Shown: positions 1 through 8,181, counted from the first letter of the stretch. The stretch is DNA of 10,902 nucleotides from Saprospiraceae bacterium (GCA_020630455.1 JAHDBK010000078.1:1-10902), one strand, 5' to 3'. The notes: generated by a model from the sequence alone, not told the origin. Made by a program: numbers and translations.

Positions 1-3000
1 CTACTACCCATAGTGCAATTGTTACAAATAATTCAAGCGACCCTGAAGATTTTGCTAAAGATGTAATATTATATATAGGACTAAGAAGTAATAGTTCGCC
101 TATTTCTACTTTAGACCAATTGAGTACTAAATCATATATGTGGGGGAGTGAATGGCAAAACCAAAAGTTTTTTTCAAATTTCACTTTAAATGGCAACCCA
201 ATAAGCACTCAAAAAGTAAATGGTTGGTATTCAGGTTCAACTGTTGACTATATCGGACCTGATTATTTCACAACAGACCCTGACGGTGTTGGTGTTGGTT
301 TAGAGGATTTAGACGGCGACGGATATTTTGATGATTTAGCTCCAGGAGCTTCGGTAACCATTGGTTTTGATTTTGAATTAGTAAATTCTCATCATGACTG
401 TGGAGAAGGGAATGCAATGTATCAATATATTGAACATTTTTCCTTAGATGTTGATTGGAGGAATCAATGCGGTGTCAACCAAGATCCTATTCGACAAGAG
501 TTTAGATATGTATTTATAGATAGAGATGGAACTGGACCTACATTAAAATCAGGACCAACAGATGTTGAAGATGGAGATAGTTTTGAATTAGTTCTCCAAC
601 CCAATTTAAGAGCTAATGCATTAGCTTGTAATGGAGGGGATGTATATAGTGGCACAGATGTTACGTGGATAGTAAAATTAGTAGTACCTCCTGGAGTTTC
701 TTTAGACCCTAGTGGTACCGTTGCTAGCTATCACAATTCTTATAGCCCCTCTTTGTATCAGTCTAATGATACTATTTATTATGAAATAGATAGATACAGA
801 TACGAAGAGTTTCCATTCCCTCTTATATTTGATTGTTCCCAACATGATGGTTCAAATCCACTACAATTTGATTTTATAACTACTTACGAATGCTCAGATT
901 GTTGGGTAAAAGACATTCATTGCGAATCTTTTGCAGTAGTTCCACATTGTCCAGACCCAGGCTGTAGAGGCTTGGTAACAAAAAGCTTTGATGCCAAAAG
1001 GCTTACAAGAGGTTGGACAGATAATACTATGACTACACATGTTGAATTAACAGAAGGAACACATAATACTAAATTAGTACTACCTTATGATACTTTATTG
1101 ATGGAAGCAAAAGGTTTTATTAATGATACCATTTCTGATAATATGCATCTAGAAATTCAATATACTCCTGAAGATGGAGTAGATATTTTTAGTTTTGCTA
1201 GTGGAGAGATAACTATTTATGATTTAGATGGTACTCACGGAGGACCTGTTCATACTTTTCCTATTACAGCTACTCCTGTAGTATCTGGTAGTGGGACTTT
1301 CTATTGGAATATTGATTTATCCTCATCAATTACACAAGTAGACCCTACTTATTTATTAGGTGAAGGTATTCAAAACGATTCATTTACTGTTTCACTAAAA
1401 GCAATTCTTAATCATGAGCCATCAAATACTTATCAAAGTGTTGGAGTATTCAGAGCAAGTTTTTATATGTATGATGATGTTCCTGTAAGACGAGGTTGTA
1501 GTGATTATGGAACTACACTTTATTATTCTGGATATTTTCATGGTAGAGCGAACAACTCTGTTTCTAATATTGTAGGTTGTCAAGAAGCTTTTCCTCATTC
1601 ACGTTCATTATTTTACATGAATGTTGCTGTAGGATTCCCTAACGAATATCGACCTATTCATAGAGTTGATTCTGTCGTTATCGATATTCCAGAAGAATTA
1701 CAATTCACAGGAAATATACATACTGCTGGTTTCCAAAACAATACCATCACGACAACCCATACATATAATTCAAATGGTGATTTGGTAATATATCCAGGTT
1801 CTGATTATTTCCCTAGAGCAATAGGGAATAGTGGTGCTTTTTCTCAATATTTCAGACCCTATGTTATTGGAACATGTGATACTCCTGAAGGATTCTATAG
1901 TGGAGATTATACTTATTATGTGACTCGACATTATCAGCATCCAGATGAAAGCCTTCATGAACAAGTAATACTTAATCATCCAGGAGGTTGGTATACTACT
2001 TTTATAAAACCATCAATTACATCTACACCCTTGAATCAAATACAATCAGGAGTAGATGATGAAATTAGTTGGGATGTAGAAATTTGTAATCCTACATTAG
2101 GTGTCAATGCTTCACATAATTGGTTGATATTAGATAATTCTGCGAGTTTAGGAATTACTGTAACTAATGTGTATGATGTAACATCAGGAAGCGAAGTAGC
2201 TGTAAATGTAAATGATTTAGGAAGTGGTAAACTATTAGTAGAAGCAGATGATGTCAATGGAGGTTTGTGTAAAACGATTAGAATCTACGCTGATTATAAT
2301 TCTTGTGTACAAGACGATTTAATTGTAGAACACGGTTGGGCATGTGATGGTTATCCAACTACTATTGCAGAACTACCAGACTGTGGAAATCAAACATTTG
2401 TAAGAGTCATTCCACAAAATGCTCAATTAGCAGCTACGATTACACCTTTAGCAAGCACACCAAGTGACCCGTCTGATCCAAGTGCTGGTACATATGGTTC
2501 TAGTATTGTAGATATGTGTGAGCCATTCCCAGTTGAATATACAATTATTAGTTCAGATGCCGCAACAGTTTATGATATTAATTTTGATATTTTAATTCCA
2601 AATTTAGGTGATGGTCTAGAATATGTCCCTAATAGTGCGACTATTGAAGTAGAAGGCGTTGATGCAGTAAATACTCCTCGTTTAGTTGATGCCGCTGGAG
2701 AATCCATTTTAACATCGGCTTCTGGTTCTAACTGGAATATTAATTTAGCCGATTTAGATGCTACTAATTTTGGTAGTGGTCAAGGATTAGTTGGTGCTGG
2801 AACCAACCCTAATCAAAACGAAGTAATTATTAGATGGTTAATGAGAACAACTTGTAATATGACAAGTGGAGAACCATTATCGATTCAAACTTTTGGTACT
2901 GCTCCTTGTACAGAAGTGGCAACAGGAAATGGTGAAACCATAATTAGTTCTGCCTTAAATATTAATGGTGCTACTCAACCTTATAGTACTTCTATGACCG

Positions 3001-4364
3001 CGACTTTGAGTCCTGACAATATTTTTAGTGGATGTTCTGATATTAAAACAGTATCAATAGATGCTACAATCTCTGGTGGAACAACGGGTAGTTCTGATAC
3101 TTTGTTTGTTACTTTATCTTCTGGATTATTATATAATGGCAATTTCAACTGTACTTCAACTAATTGTCCAACTTATGAAGGTATTACTACTATTGATGGT
3201 AAAGAAGTTGTTATGTTTAAATATCCTGCCGGTGTAATTAATGAAACGATATCTATAAATTTTGAGGTGGTATCATCTGACAATTTAGAATGTTCTTCTT
3301 CTAATTTAGAATTAAAAAGTACAGCAGAAATAGGAGGTTTGACATGTGGATTAAGTACCTGTGGAACTACTAAGGTTAATACTGGGACTTCTTTAACTGG
3401 TGTTCAATTACAAAAACCAACTTATAGTATTGATTTTAGCTATCTAGTTTACAATACAGATACCGATACTTATACTTATACTTTGGAGGTAACAAATAAT
3501 GGTGCAGATGCAAATACTGCTGTAGAAGTAGATATTTATTGTGTTAACGCTACCCTAGATGGAATTGATGAAGTAGAAGGAGTCAAAGCTACATTAACCT
3601 TTCCATTAATGTTAAATGGAGAAACGCAATCCATCTCTGGTACATTAGTAGGGACAGGATGTGACCCTGTAAGAGGAATTGCAGCTGTAATTATGCCAGA
3701 AGCGAATAGTAGCTTTACTAATTGTTACTGTGCAGACCAAGGTGAACGTTTCTTAGGTGGTGATTATCCTATTACATTAAGAAGCAATGTACTTCCTGTT
3801 GAATTATCTAGTTTCAATATTAATCCTAAAGATTGTCAATTATCCATCGAATGGTCTTCTGAATCTGAAGTCAATTTTTCTCATTATGAATTAGAACAAA
3901 GTTATGATGGAGTTGAATTTATTACTAAGAAAAAAATAATAGGAAATGGGAGTAATTCAGGAGGAGCTAATTATCAATTTATTGATGAAAATATTTCTTC
4001 TAATAGAATCATCTACTATAGATTGAAAATGGTAGATTTAGATGAAACTTTTGAATATTCTGAAATAGTTTCATTCAACCTTGAAGGAATTTGTTCTGAT
4101 TTCAATGCTTTAATTTACCCTAATCCAGTTAAGAACGGAGAAATACTTAATATCGAAATCCTTAACAATAACAATATTGAAGATATTAATATTAAAATCT
4201 ATGATCTTTTAGGAAAAGAAATAATCAACAATAATCATTCATTAGATAATCATTCAAAACTAGAAATTGATTTGTCTAGTTTCAATAATGGAGCATATTT
4301 ATTAATTATTAATGATAATAATGAAACTACTTTATTGACAGAAAAGTTAATGATTATAAAATAA
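1..4364 (+). CDS. Large T9SS-secreted surface protein, DUF11-like, Cys-rich (5' end outside window)
   Basis: The reading frame is open from base 3 and stops with TAA at 4362-4364, giving about 1453 visible residues. The TTG at 120 is not a credible start, because the codons before it encode the same kind of sequence (HSAIVTNNSS, a DUF11-like strand pattern). From N to C terminus one sees an Asp-rich DLDGDGYFDD stretch (306-335), typical of Ca-binding loops; a Cys cluster (891-965); long Thr/Ser/Asn-rich beta-sandwich-like sequence; a DUF11-like segment (2520-2657, containing GLEYVPNSATIEVEG); and another near 3480 (LEVTNNGADAN). After LPVELSSF (3792) comes a fibronectin-like segment, then a type A T9SS sorting domain from about 4104 (YPNPV at 4116, NGAYLLIIN, terminal KLMIIK). 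By family knowledge the protein is exported by Sec, moved across the outer membrane by T9SS, cleaved and anchored or released. Adhesin or structural surface roles are usual for such proteins, but no enzymatic motif is visible and the specific function is unknown. Confidence 0.9.
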   Translation, partial: TTHSAIVTNNSSDPEDFAKDVILYIGLRSNSSPISTLDQLSTKSYMWGSEWQNQKFFSNFTLNGNPISTQKVNGWYSGSTVDYIGPDYFTTDPDGVGVGLEDLDGDGYFDDLAPGASVTIGFDFELVNSHHDCGEGNAMYQYIEHFSLDVDWRNQCGVNQDPIRQEFRYVFIDRDGTGPTLKSGPTDVEDGDSFELVLQPNLRANALACNGGDVYSGTDVTWIVKLVVPPGVSLDPSGTVASYHNSYSPSLYQSNDTIYYEIDRYRYEEFPFPLIFDCSQHDGSNPLQFDFITTYECSDCWVKDIHCESFAVVPHCPDPGCRGLVTKSFDAKRLTRGWTDNTMTTHVELTEGTHNTKLVLPYDTLLMEAKGFINDTISDNMHLEIQYTPEDGVDIFSFASGEITIYDLDGTHGGPVHTFPITATPVVSGSGTFYWNIDLSSSITQVDPTYLLGEGIQNDSFTVSLKAILNHEPSNTYQSVGVFRASFYMYDDVPVRRGCSDYGTTLYYSGYFHGRANNSVSNIVGCQEAFPHSRSLFYMNVAVGFPNEYRPIHRVDSVVIDIPEELQFTGNIHTAGFQNNTITTTHTYNSNGDLVIYPGSDYFPRAIGNSGAFSQYFRPYVIGTCDTPEGFYSGDYTYYVTRHYQHPDESLHEQVILNHPGGWYTTFIKPSITSTPLNQIQSGVDDEISWDVEICNPTLGVNASHNWLILDNSASLGITVTNVYDVTSGSEVAVNVNDLGSGKLLVEADDVNGGLCKTIRIYADYNSCVQDDLIVEHGWACDGYPTTIAELPDCGNQTFVRVIPQNAQLAATITPLASTPSDPSDPSAGTYGSSIVDMCEPFPVEYTIISSDAATVYDINFDILIPNLGDGLEYVPNSATIEVEGVDAVNTPRLVDAAGESILTSASGSNWNINLADLDATNFGSGQGLVGAGTNPNQNEVIIRWLMRTTCNMTSGEPLSIQTFGTAPCTEVATGNGETIISSALNINGATQPYSTSMTATLSPDNIFSGCSDIKTVSIDATISGGTTGSSDTLFVTLSSGLLYNGNFNCTSTNCPTYEGITTIDGKEVVMFKYPAGVINETISINFEVVSSDNLECSSSNLELKSTAEIGGLTCGLSTCGTTKVNTGTSLTGVQLQKPTYSIDFSYLVYNTDTDTYTYTLEVTNNGADANTAVEVDIYCVNATLDGIDEVEGVKATLTFPLMLNGETQSISGTLVGTGCDPVRGIAAVIMPEANSSFTNCYCADQGERFLGGDYPITLRSNVLPVELSSFNINPKDCQLSIEWSSESEVNFSHYELEQSYDGVEFITKKKIIGNGSNSGGANYQFIDENISSNRIIYYRLKMVDLDETFEYSEIVSFNLEGICSDFNALIYPNPVKNGEILNIEILNNNNIEDINIKIYDLLGKEIINNNHSLDNHSKLEIDLSSFNNGAYLLIINDNNETTLLTEKLMIIK
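4104..4361 (+). other. Type A T9SS C-terminal sorting domain of the large surface protein
   Basis: The last roughly 86 residues carry the landmarks of the Por secretion C-terminal sorting family: YPNPV near the start, a central IKIYDLLGKEI strand, then LDLSSFNNGAYLLIIN-like strands and a basic end, KLMIIK. This segment directs translocation by the type IX machinery and is normally removed by the PorU sortase. The DNA here is especially rich in A and T and in Asn codons. Confidence 0.9.
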
Positions 4365-4381
4365 TTGTTATAAATCTATAT

Positions 4382-4422
4382 AAAATGTTCATGTGTTCAA
4401 TTTGAATACATGAACATTTTTT
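4382..4422. terminator. Convergent hairpin terminator between the surface protein and CPBP protease genes
   Basis: The arm 4382-4400 (AAAATGTTCATGTGTTCAA) is complementary to 4402-4420 with one G.T wobble; the innermost pairs must open to form a loop. A short T run follows on the plus strand (TTTTTT at 4417-4422), and the A run on the left gives a T run on the minus strand. It lies 18 bases after the plus-strand stop and about 9 bases after the minus-strand stop, so it probably ends transcription from both sides. Confidence 0.8.
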
Positions 4423-4430
4423 ATGCTCTT

Positions 4431-5165
4431 TTATTTTTTGTTAGTAGCAGTATTCTTTTTTTCCATTTTCTTAATGATTGGAATCCATATCATCAAAGTT
4501 ATTATTAAAAGTATTATTTTTTCTTGATTAGAAATATTTTTAGCTATTACGCCATATATAAGCAATATATTTACTAATCCATGTAATGCACCACAAATCA
4601 ATATAGATTTGGTGCTTTTTGCCACTTCTCCAATTCCAAAACTTGCAAAAATTAGAATAGGAATCATTATTAATTTAGGATTATTTCCCTCTCTTAAAAA
4701 ATACCAATGCCATAAATACCAAACCAAGCCAATTAGAACATAAACCACCCATTTATTATACACTCCAAGAAGTTCTTCTTGTAAATATCCTCTCCAACCA
4801 AATTCTTCCATTATAGCATAAGTTATTGTAAAACTTCCTATAATAAACCCAAATAATTTTGGGTGTATGTCTATACTGTTTGGTACTCCATTTATAGTCA
4901 ACACTACAATGGGTACACTTACTATTATCCAAGGTAAAAATGAATCTCCTCCCATTAGACTCATCTGATTTTTTTGATGTTTATGCCTCAAAAACAATGA
5001 AGCTATGAATAAACCAATTACTGGAATTATTCCCAGTAAGTAAAATTGTAATGATGGTATTTTATCAATGTATTGAAAAAATGTTTCTTTTTTTGTAAAC
5101 CAAATTAAAGACCATAATAGAGAAATTGTCAAAAATGTAATTAATCTAATATTTTTACTTTTCAT
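4431..5165 (-). CDS. CPBP family intramembrane glutamic-type protease (CAAX/Abi type)
   Basis: This is a polytopic membrane protein of 244 residues, counted from the ATG at 5165-5163. Seven or eight hydrophobic segments fill it, and both ends are basic. The family's three signatures are present: EEFGWR (residues 120-125, EExxxR), LWHWYF with His153 and aromatic residues before it, and HGLVN (His195, Asn199; HxxxN). These put the catalytic Glu and His residues in the membrane core. Members include eukaryotic Rce1, which cleaves prenylated CAAX proteins, and bacterial proteins linked to bacteriocin self-immunity or membrane-protein processing; the substrate here cannot be read from the sequence. 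A TTG at 5177, four codons upstream in frame, is possible, but ATG followed by MKSKNIRL is the better start. The gene stands alone between two terminators. Its composition is very AT-rich, even for this window. Confidence 0.85.
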   Translation of the reverse strand: MKSKNIRLITFLTISLLWSLIWFTKKETFFQYIDKIPSLQFYLLGIIPVIGLFIASLFLRHKHQKNQMSLMGGDSFLPWIIVSVPIVVLTINGVPNSIDIHPKLFGFIIGSFTITYAIMEEFGWRGYLQEELLGVYNKWVVYVLIGLVWYLWHWYFLREGNNPKLIMIPILIFASFGIGEVAKSTKSILICGALHGLVNILLIYGVIAKNISNQEKIILLIITLMIWIPIIKKMEKKNTATNKK

Positions 5166-5215
5166 ACTATAATTCAAGTTTTAGGAATTTAAATATCACT
5201 ATCAAAAAAATGAAT

Positions 5216-5257
5216 AAAAAAGCAAAAATAAAGAGTTTTCTTTATTTTTGCTTTTTT
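5216..5257 (-). terminator. Strong rho-independent terminator of the esterase gene
   Basis: There is a perfect 18-bp stem: AAAAAAGCAAAAATAAAG at 5216-5233 pairs with 5240-5257, with a 6-base loop between. It begins 27 bases beyond the esterase stop codon on the minus strand. Read on the minus strand, the right arm ends in six T residues and another T-rich stretch follows. The right arm also contains a promoter-like TATTTTTG. Confidence 0.85.
5223..5230 (-). promoter_or_regulatory. Possible -7 element for the CPBP protease gene, inside the terminator arm
   Basis: On the minus strand these bases read TATTTTTG, an exact match to the Bacteroidota -7 consensus TAnnTTTG, followed by C as is common. 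It lies 57 bases upstream of the preferred ATG at 5165, a normal leader distance. No TTG -33 element is visible at the expected spacing, and the motif is AT-rich enough to arise by chance. Confidence 0.35.
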
Positions 5258-5284
5258 ATTTACATTCCCAAAAAAATAATATTC

Positions 5285-6526
5285 CTAATTAAAAATAATC
5301 TTTTTATTAACAGGAGCATAATCTTTATCATCGAATTCGATGTGGATGTAGTATATTCCAGCATTTAAGCGATTTCTTTCGATTTCAATATAATTAGTAT
5401 TATTCTGAACAGAACTAACAACTCTCCCCATTACATCTATTAATTCAATAGTATGATTAGGAATGTCATTTCCTTCTATTTGTAAACTTACTTTATCATA
5501 AGCAGGAACAGGAAATACTTTAATCTCATTAGAAACATCAATATTTTGATTATCTAAAAGATTACAGTTAGCTCTATATAAAAAGTCGACTACCATATTG
5601 TCAATGGCAGGACCATGTACTGCATCACCATAAAACTCCACATGTCCACCTCCATCAACGGTGTATAATTCGGAATGAGTCCCTACAGATAGTGCTTGTT
5701 GATGTACATAGCTACTTCCTTGTAAAGTAGCGATTTCAATTCCAAATACTACCGCATAACCCCAACCATAAGGCACTGTTCCATCTTGATTACCATGAGC
5801 GCTTACTATTGGAGGAGCACCACTTTCTATAAAGTTGGCTCTATGTAATGCCCCAGACAAATTGATTACTGCATGTACATCAGATGTATGGAAGGCATGA
5901 GAATCTCCAGGCAAATCAGTATCCCCATCAATGCCTCCATTATCATTAATTAATTCTTGAATATAATCCGTTAATGAATCATAATTATCCGTTGTAATAT
6001 TAGCAGTATGTAAAGCCGTGATAGCACCTGCTGAAATACCACCTACATAAACTCTAGTCGTATCTATCCCATACATATTCCCATCAAATGCTGTTTTTTT
6101 CATATACCTTACAGAAGCTTTCATATCTGCTACTGCTTTTACAACAACATCCATCATTTTTGAAGAATCTGGCACTCCTTGTAACAGGTTATAAAGGCGA
6201 TAATCCAATGCTGCTGTTACATATCCTTTGTGAGCATAAAACCTACACATATTTTCCATATCTCCTCTCTCTCCACCAACAAAAGAACCACCATAGGCTA
6301 AAATAATTAAAGGTCTCATCGTCTCGGTATCACCAGAAGGAGTATAAATATCTAAAAACAGTTCTTGATTTACTCCTAATCCATCCTCATTTTCTCCAAA
6401 TTTAACGGTTTCTTTATCTACTACTTCAAAGATGTCATTGATATAGCGATTATTATCGCAAATTTGAGCATTTATTTGAAAGGTTAAAAGAGCAATAGTA
6501 AAAAGACTAAGTAAATATTTCATCAT
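5285..6526 (-). CDS. Secreted alpha/beta-hydrolase esterase with T9SS sorting domain
   Basis: A 413-residue exported hydrolase. Residues 1-20 form a signal peptide (basic MMK, hydrophobic core, end at INA-Q). The alpha/beta-hydrolase domain runs from about 55 to 318, with an oxyanion-type motif YGGSF (78-82), the nucleophile elbow GISAG with Ser165, an acid candidate Asp248 in GNQDGTVP, and a base candidate His295 in GGGHVEF, in the usual Ser-Asp-His order. Residues about 333-413 are a type A T9SS sorting domain (FPVPAYDKV, IDVMGRVV, LNAGIYYIHI). The fold and motifs resemble carboxylesterase/lipase-like enzymes that cleave ester bonds, perhaps acetyl or feruloyl groups on polysaccharides or short-chain lipids; the substrate is an inference and not visible. 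It should act at the cell surface or outside. Start: two adjacent ATGs (6526 and 6523) are equivalent. No clear TAnnTTTG promoter is seen, but palindromes lie just upstream. A strong terminator follows the gene. Confidence 0.88.
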   Translation of the reverse strand: MMKYLLSLFTIALLTFQINAQICDNNRYINDIFEVVDKETVKFGENEDGLGVNQELFLDIYTPSGDTETMRPLIILAYGGSFVGGERGDMENMCRFYAHKGYVTAALDYRLYNLLQGVPDSSKMMDVVVKAVADMKASVRYMKKTAFDGNMYGIDTTRVYVGGISAGAITALHTANITTDNYDSLTDYIQELINDNGGIDGDTDLPGDSHAFHTSDVHAVINLSGALHRANFIESGAPPIVSAHGNQDGTVPYGWGYAVVFGIEIATLQGSSYVHQQALSVGTHSELYTVDGGGHVEFYGDAVHGPAIDNMVVDFLYRANCNLLDNQNIDVSNEIKVFPVPAYDKVSLQIEGNDIPNHTIELIDVMGRVVSSVQNNTNYIEIERNRLNAGIYYIHIEFDDKDYAPVNKKIIFN

Positions 6527-6541
6527 ATAATAAGTTTGATT

Positions 6542-6557
6542 TTTATTAATTAATAAA
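6542..6557. repeat. 16-bp perfect AT palindrome in the esterase leader
   Basis: TTTATTAATTAATAAA reads the same on both strands and begins 16 bases upstream of the first esterase ATG. Its core TATTAATTAATA also occurs in the hppA leader. It overlaps the inverted repeat at 6551-6572. Confidence 0.6.
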
Positions 6558-6572
6558 GAGAACTCTTTATTA
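6551..6572. promoter_or_regulatory. Inverted repeat, candidate operator upstream of the esterase gene
   Basis: TAATAAAGAG-AA-CTCTTTATTA has 10-bp arms and a 2-base centre, 25-46 bases before the first ATG of the esterase gene. A 2-base loop is too tight for a good hairpin, so a binding site for a dimeric regulator is the more natural reading. No regulator gene is adjacent, so this rests on symmetry and position alone. Confidence 0.4.
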
Positions 6573-6599
6573 TTAGCATTAAAATAGAATAAAAATAAA

Positions 6600-6633
6600 A
6601 TTGCCGTTAAATTTACACAAATTTAACGGCAAT
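6600..6633 (-). terminator. Hairpin terminator downstream of the phosphomutase gene
   Basis: A perfect 15-bp stem (6600-6614 with 6619-6633, GC-rich core CCGTTAA) has a 4-base loop. On the minus strand it is followed by TTTTATTTTTATTC. It lies about 113 bases after the phosphomutase stop, so the transcript would have a long 3' tail. It is also 74 bases before the esterase ATG, so it could instead act in the esterase leader. Confidence 0.75.
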
Positions 6634-6745
6634 CTAAATATAAATTTTAAAAAATATAGAAATTATACCAATCCACATTAAAAAATATACTTTAGCTTTA
6701 TTATAAAACCTGAGGTCAAGTTAAATGTGATAAAGTTGTAATGTA

Positions 6746-8143
6746 TTATCCTAATGTAGCATGAGTATTTGAAAGCAAATCTCTTACTCCTTCCATATTA
6801 GGAGCTTGAGCATAAACTCTCAAAACAGGCTCTGTTCCTGATGGTCTAATCATTACCCATTCGTCATCAGAGAAATAGAATTTATAACCATCTATATTTT
6901 CTACTTTTTGAACTTCATATTTCCCCATTGCAGTATAAGCATTGGCTTTGCAGTTGTCCATAATCGCCCATTTTTTATCATTATCAATGTGCAAATCATC
7001 TCTATCAAAAGCAAATGTTCCTACGATATCATATACTTCTTGAATCAATTCTTTAATAGATTTTCCTGTTTTAGCCATGAACTCCATGATTAATAATCCC
7101 ATCCAAATACCATCTCTTTCTGGAATATGACCTTTTACAGCTAAGCCACCAGACTCTTCACCACCAACAACAACATCTTCTTGTGTCATGATTTCAGCAA
7201 TATACTTGAAACCAATTTTAGTCACTTGAATATCTAGACCGAACTTCTCAGCCATCTTTCTCATTTTATCCGTAACGGAGAAAGTAACGATGACCTTACC
7301 TGTCATTTTTTTGTATTGGTGCATATATAATAACAACAACAATAACAAATGGTGAGAATCCACAAAATTACCATCTTCATCATACATTCCTATTCTATCC
7401 GCATCTCCATCATTAGCCAATCCTAGATTTAAGTTGGAATTATTGGCTAAAGTTTCAGATAGTTCCGTTAAATTTCTATGAATGGGTTCAGGAGCTTGTC
7501 CCATAAATGAAGGATTATAATCACAATGTAACATGTGAGCATCAGGAAATAACCTTTTTATTACATTCATTCCTGCTCCATACATAGCATCGTAGGCTAA
7601 TTTCACGTGAGAATTTTTAATAGCTTCCAAGTCAAAATTAGCAACAACATGGTCTATATACATTTGCTCTAAGTCTACATAATTGAGGAGACCATCATCC
7701 ATCATTTGTTCTAAAGTAGGTAATGATTCTTCTGTAGCGGTATCTGGCACTAAGGCTTCAACTGCTGCAATATCTTTAGGGATAGTAGGTCCACCAAAAG
7801 CTGATTTTAATTTAAAACCATTATATGAAGGTGGGTTATGACTTGCTGTAATGACTACACCTAAGTCAGATTTTGTTTTTACAACACCAAGGGAAACCAT
7901 AGGAGTTGAAACAAATCCTTTAGCTAAGTTAACCCTGATTCCATGTAGTCCCATGATACGAGTAGTCGTCTCTGCAAATAGTTTACCTGCAAAACGACAA
8001 TCGTGTCCAATTACTACTTTTGTAAATCCTTGAGCTTTCATCCAAAGAGCTGTGCCTTCACTTACTCTTTTTACATTATCGACGGTATATTCTTGAGCAA
8101 TTATTGCTCTCCAACCATCCGTTCCAAATTTAATTTTAGTCAT
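6746..8143 (-). CDS. Phosphoglucomutase/phosphomannomutase family protein
   Basis: An alpha-D-phosphohexomutase of 465 residues, counted from the ATG at 8143-8141, close to the usual length of bacterial members. All four family loops are present: FGTDGWR (7-13); the phosphoserine loop TASHNP with Ser101; the Mg-binding loop DGDADR (Asp245, 247, 249); the sugar-specificity loop GGEESGG (327-333); and the phosphate-binding loop RPSGTEP (433-439). These enzymes interconvert the 1- and 6-phosphates of glucose or mannose through a phosphoserine and a bisphosphate intermediate, feeding glycogen, nucleotide-sugar and envelope polysaccharide synthesis. GEES favours glucose/mannose over the GEQS typical of GlmM, but exact specificity is unproven. 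An in-frame TTG at 8176 would add 11 residues, but it overlaps the -7 promoter element, so ATG 8143 is the real start. An unusual run of seven Leu follows the metal loop. The enzyme is cytoplasmic. Confidence 0.93.
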   Translation of the reverse strand: MTKIKFGTDGWRAIIAQEYTVDNVKRVSEGTALWMKAQGFTKVVIGHDCRFAGKLFAETTTRIMGLHGIRVNLAKGFVSTPMVSLGVVKTKSDLGVVITASHNPPSYNGFKLKSAFGGPTIPKDIAAVEALVPDTATEESLPTLEQMMDDGLLNYVDLEQMYIDHVVANFDLEAIKNSHVKLAYDAMYGAGMNVIKRLFPDAHMLHCDYNPSFMGQAPEPIHRNLTELSETLANNSNLNLGLANDGDADRIGMYDEDGNFVDSHHLLLLLLLYMHQYKKMTGKVIVTFSVTDKMRKMAEKFGLDIQVTKIGFKYIAEIMTQEDVVVGGEESGGLAVKGHIPERDGIWMGLLIMEFMAKTGKSIKELIQEVYDIVGTFAFDRDDLHIDNDKKWAIMDNCKANAYTAMGKYEVQKVENIDGYKFYFSDDEWVMIRPSGTEPVLRVYAQAPNMEGVRDLLSNTHATLG

Positions 8144-8173
8144 ATTGTGTAAGATTATTTTAAAAAACTGCCG

Positions 8174-8181
8174 CAAAGATA
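8174..8181 (-). promoter_or_regulatory. Bacteroidota -7 promoter element of the phosphomutase gene
   Basis: On the minus strand these bases read TATCTTTG followed by CGGC, an exact TAnnTTTG match and a very typical Bacteroidota context. The predicted transcription start is around 8167, giving a leader of about 25 bases to the ATG at 8143. No good TTG -33 element is visible. Its position rules out the upstream TTG start at 8176. Confidence 0.75.

Noticed and set aside
120..122. TTG as the start codon of the large surface protein
   Set aside because: The same frame is open and protein-like back to base 3, with a DUF11-like strand pattern before the TTG; the gene clearly enters from outside the window.
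464..2257. Minus-strand ORFs of 60-75 codons opposite the surface protein gene (464-655, 1770-1979, 2036-2257)
   Set aside because: They are antisense shadows of a well-supported coding frame, with no recognisable motif or spacing of their own.
5166..5177. TTG at 5177 as the CPBP protease start
   Set aside because: Only four residues would be gained, with no visible ribosome-binding site; the ATG at 5165 followed by a basic stretch and the first membrane helix is more natural.
4431..6526. CPBP protease plus secreted esterase as a possible defence or immunity module
   Set aside because: The two genes are separated by a strong terminator, and no toxin, bacteriocin, nuclease or other partner gene is nearby; proximity alone does not support a system.
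8144..8176. TTG at 8176 as the phosphomutase start, adding 11 residues
   Set aside because: The TTG lies inside the -7 element TATCTTTG, so it would not be transcribed; the ATG at 8143 gives the normal family N-terminus (MTKIKFGTDGWR).
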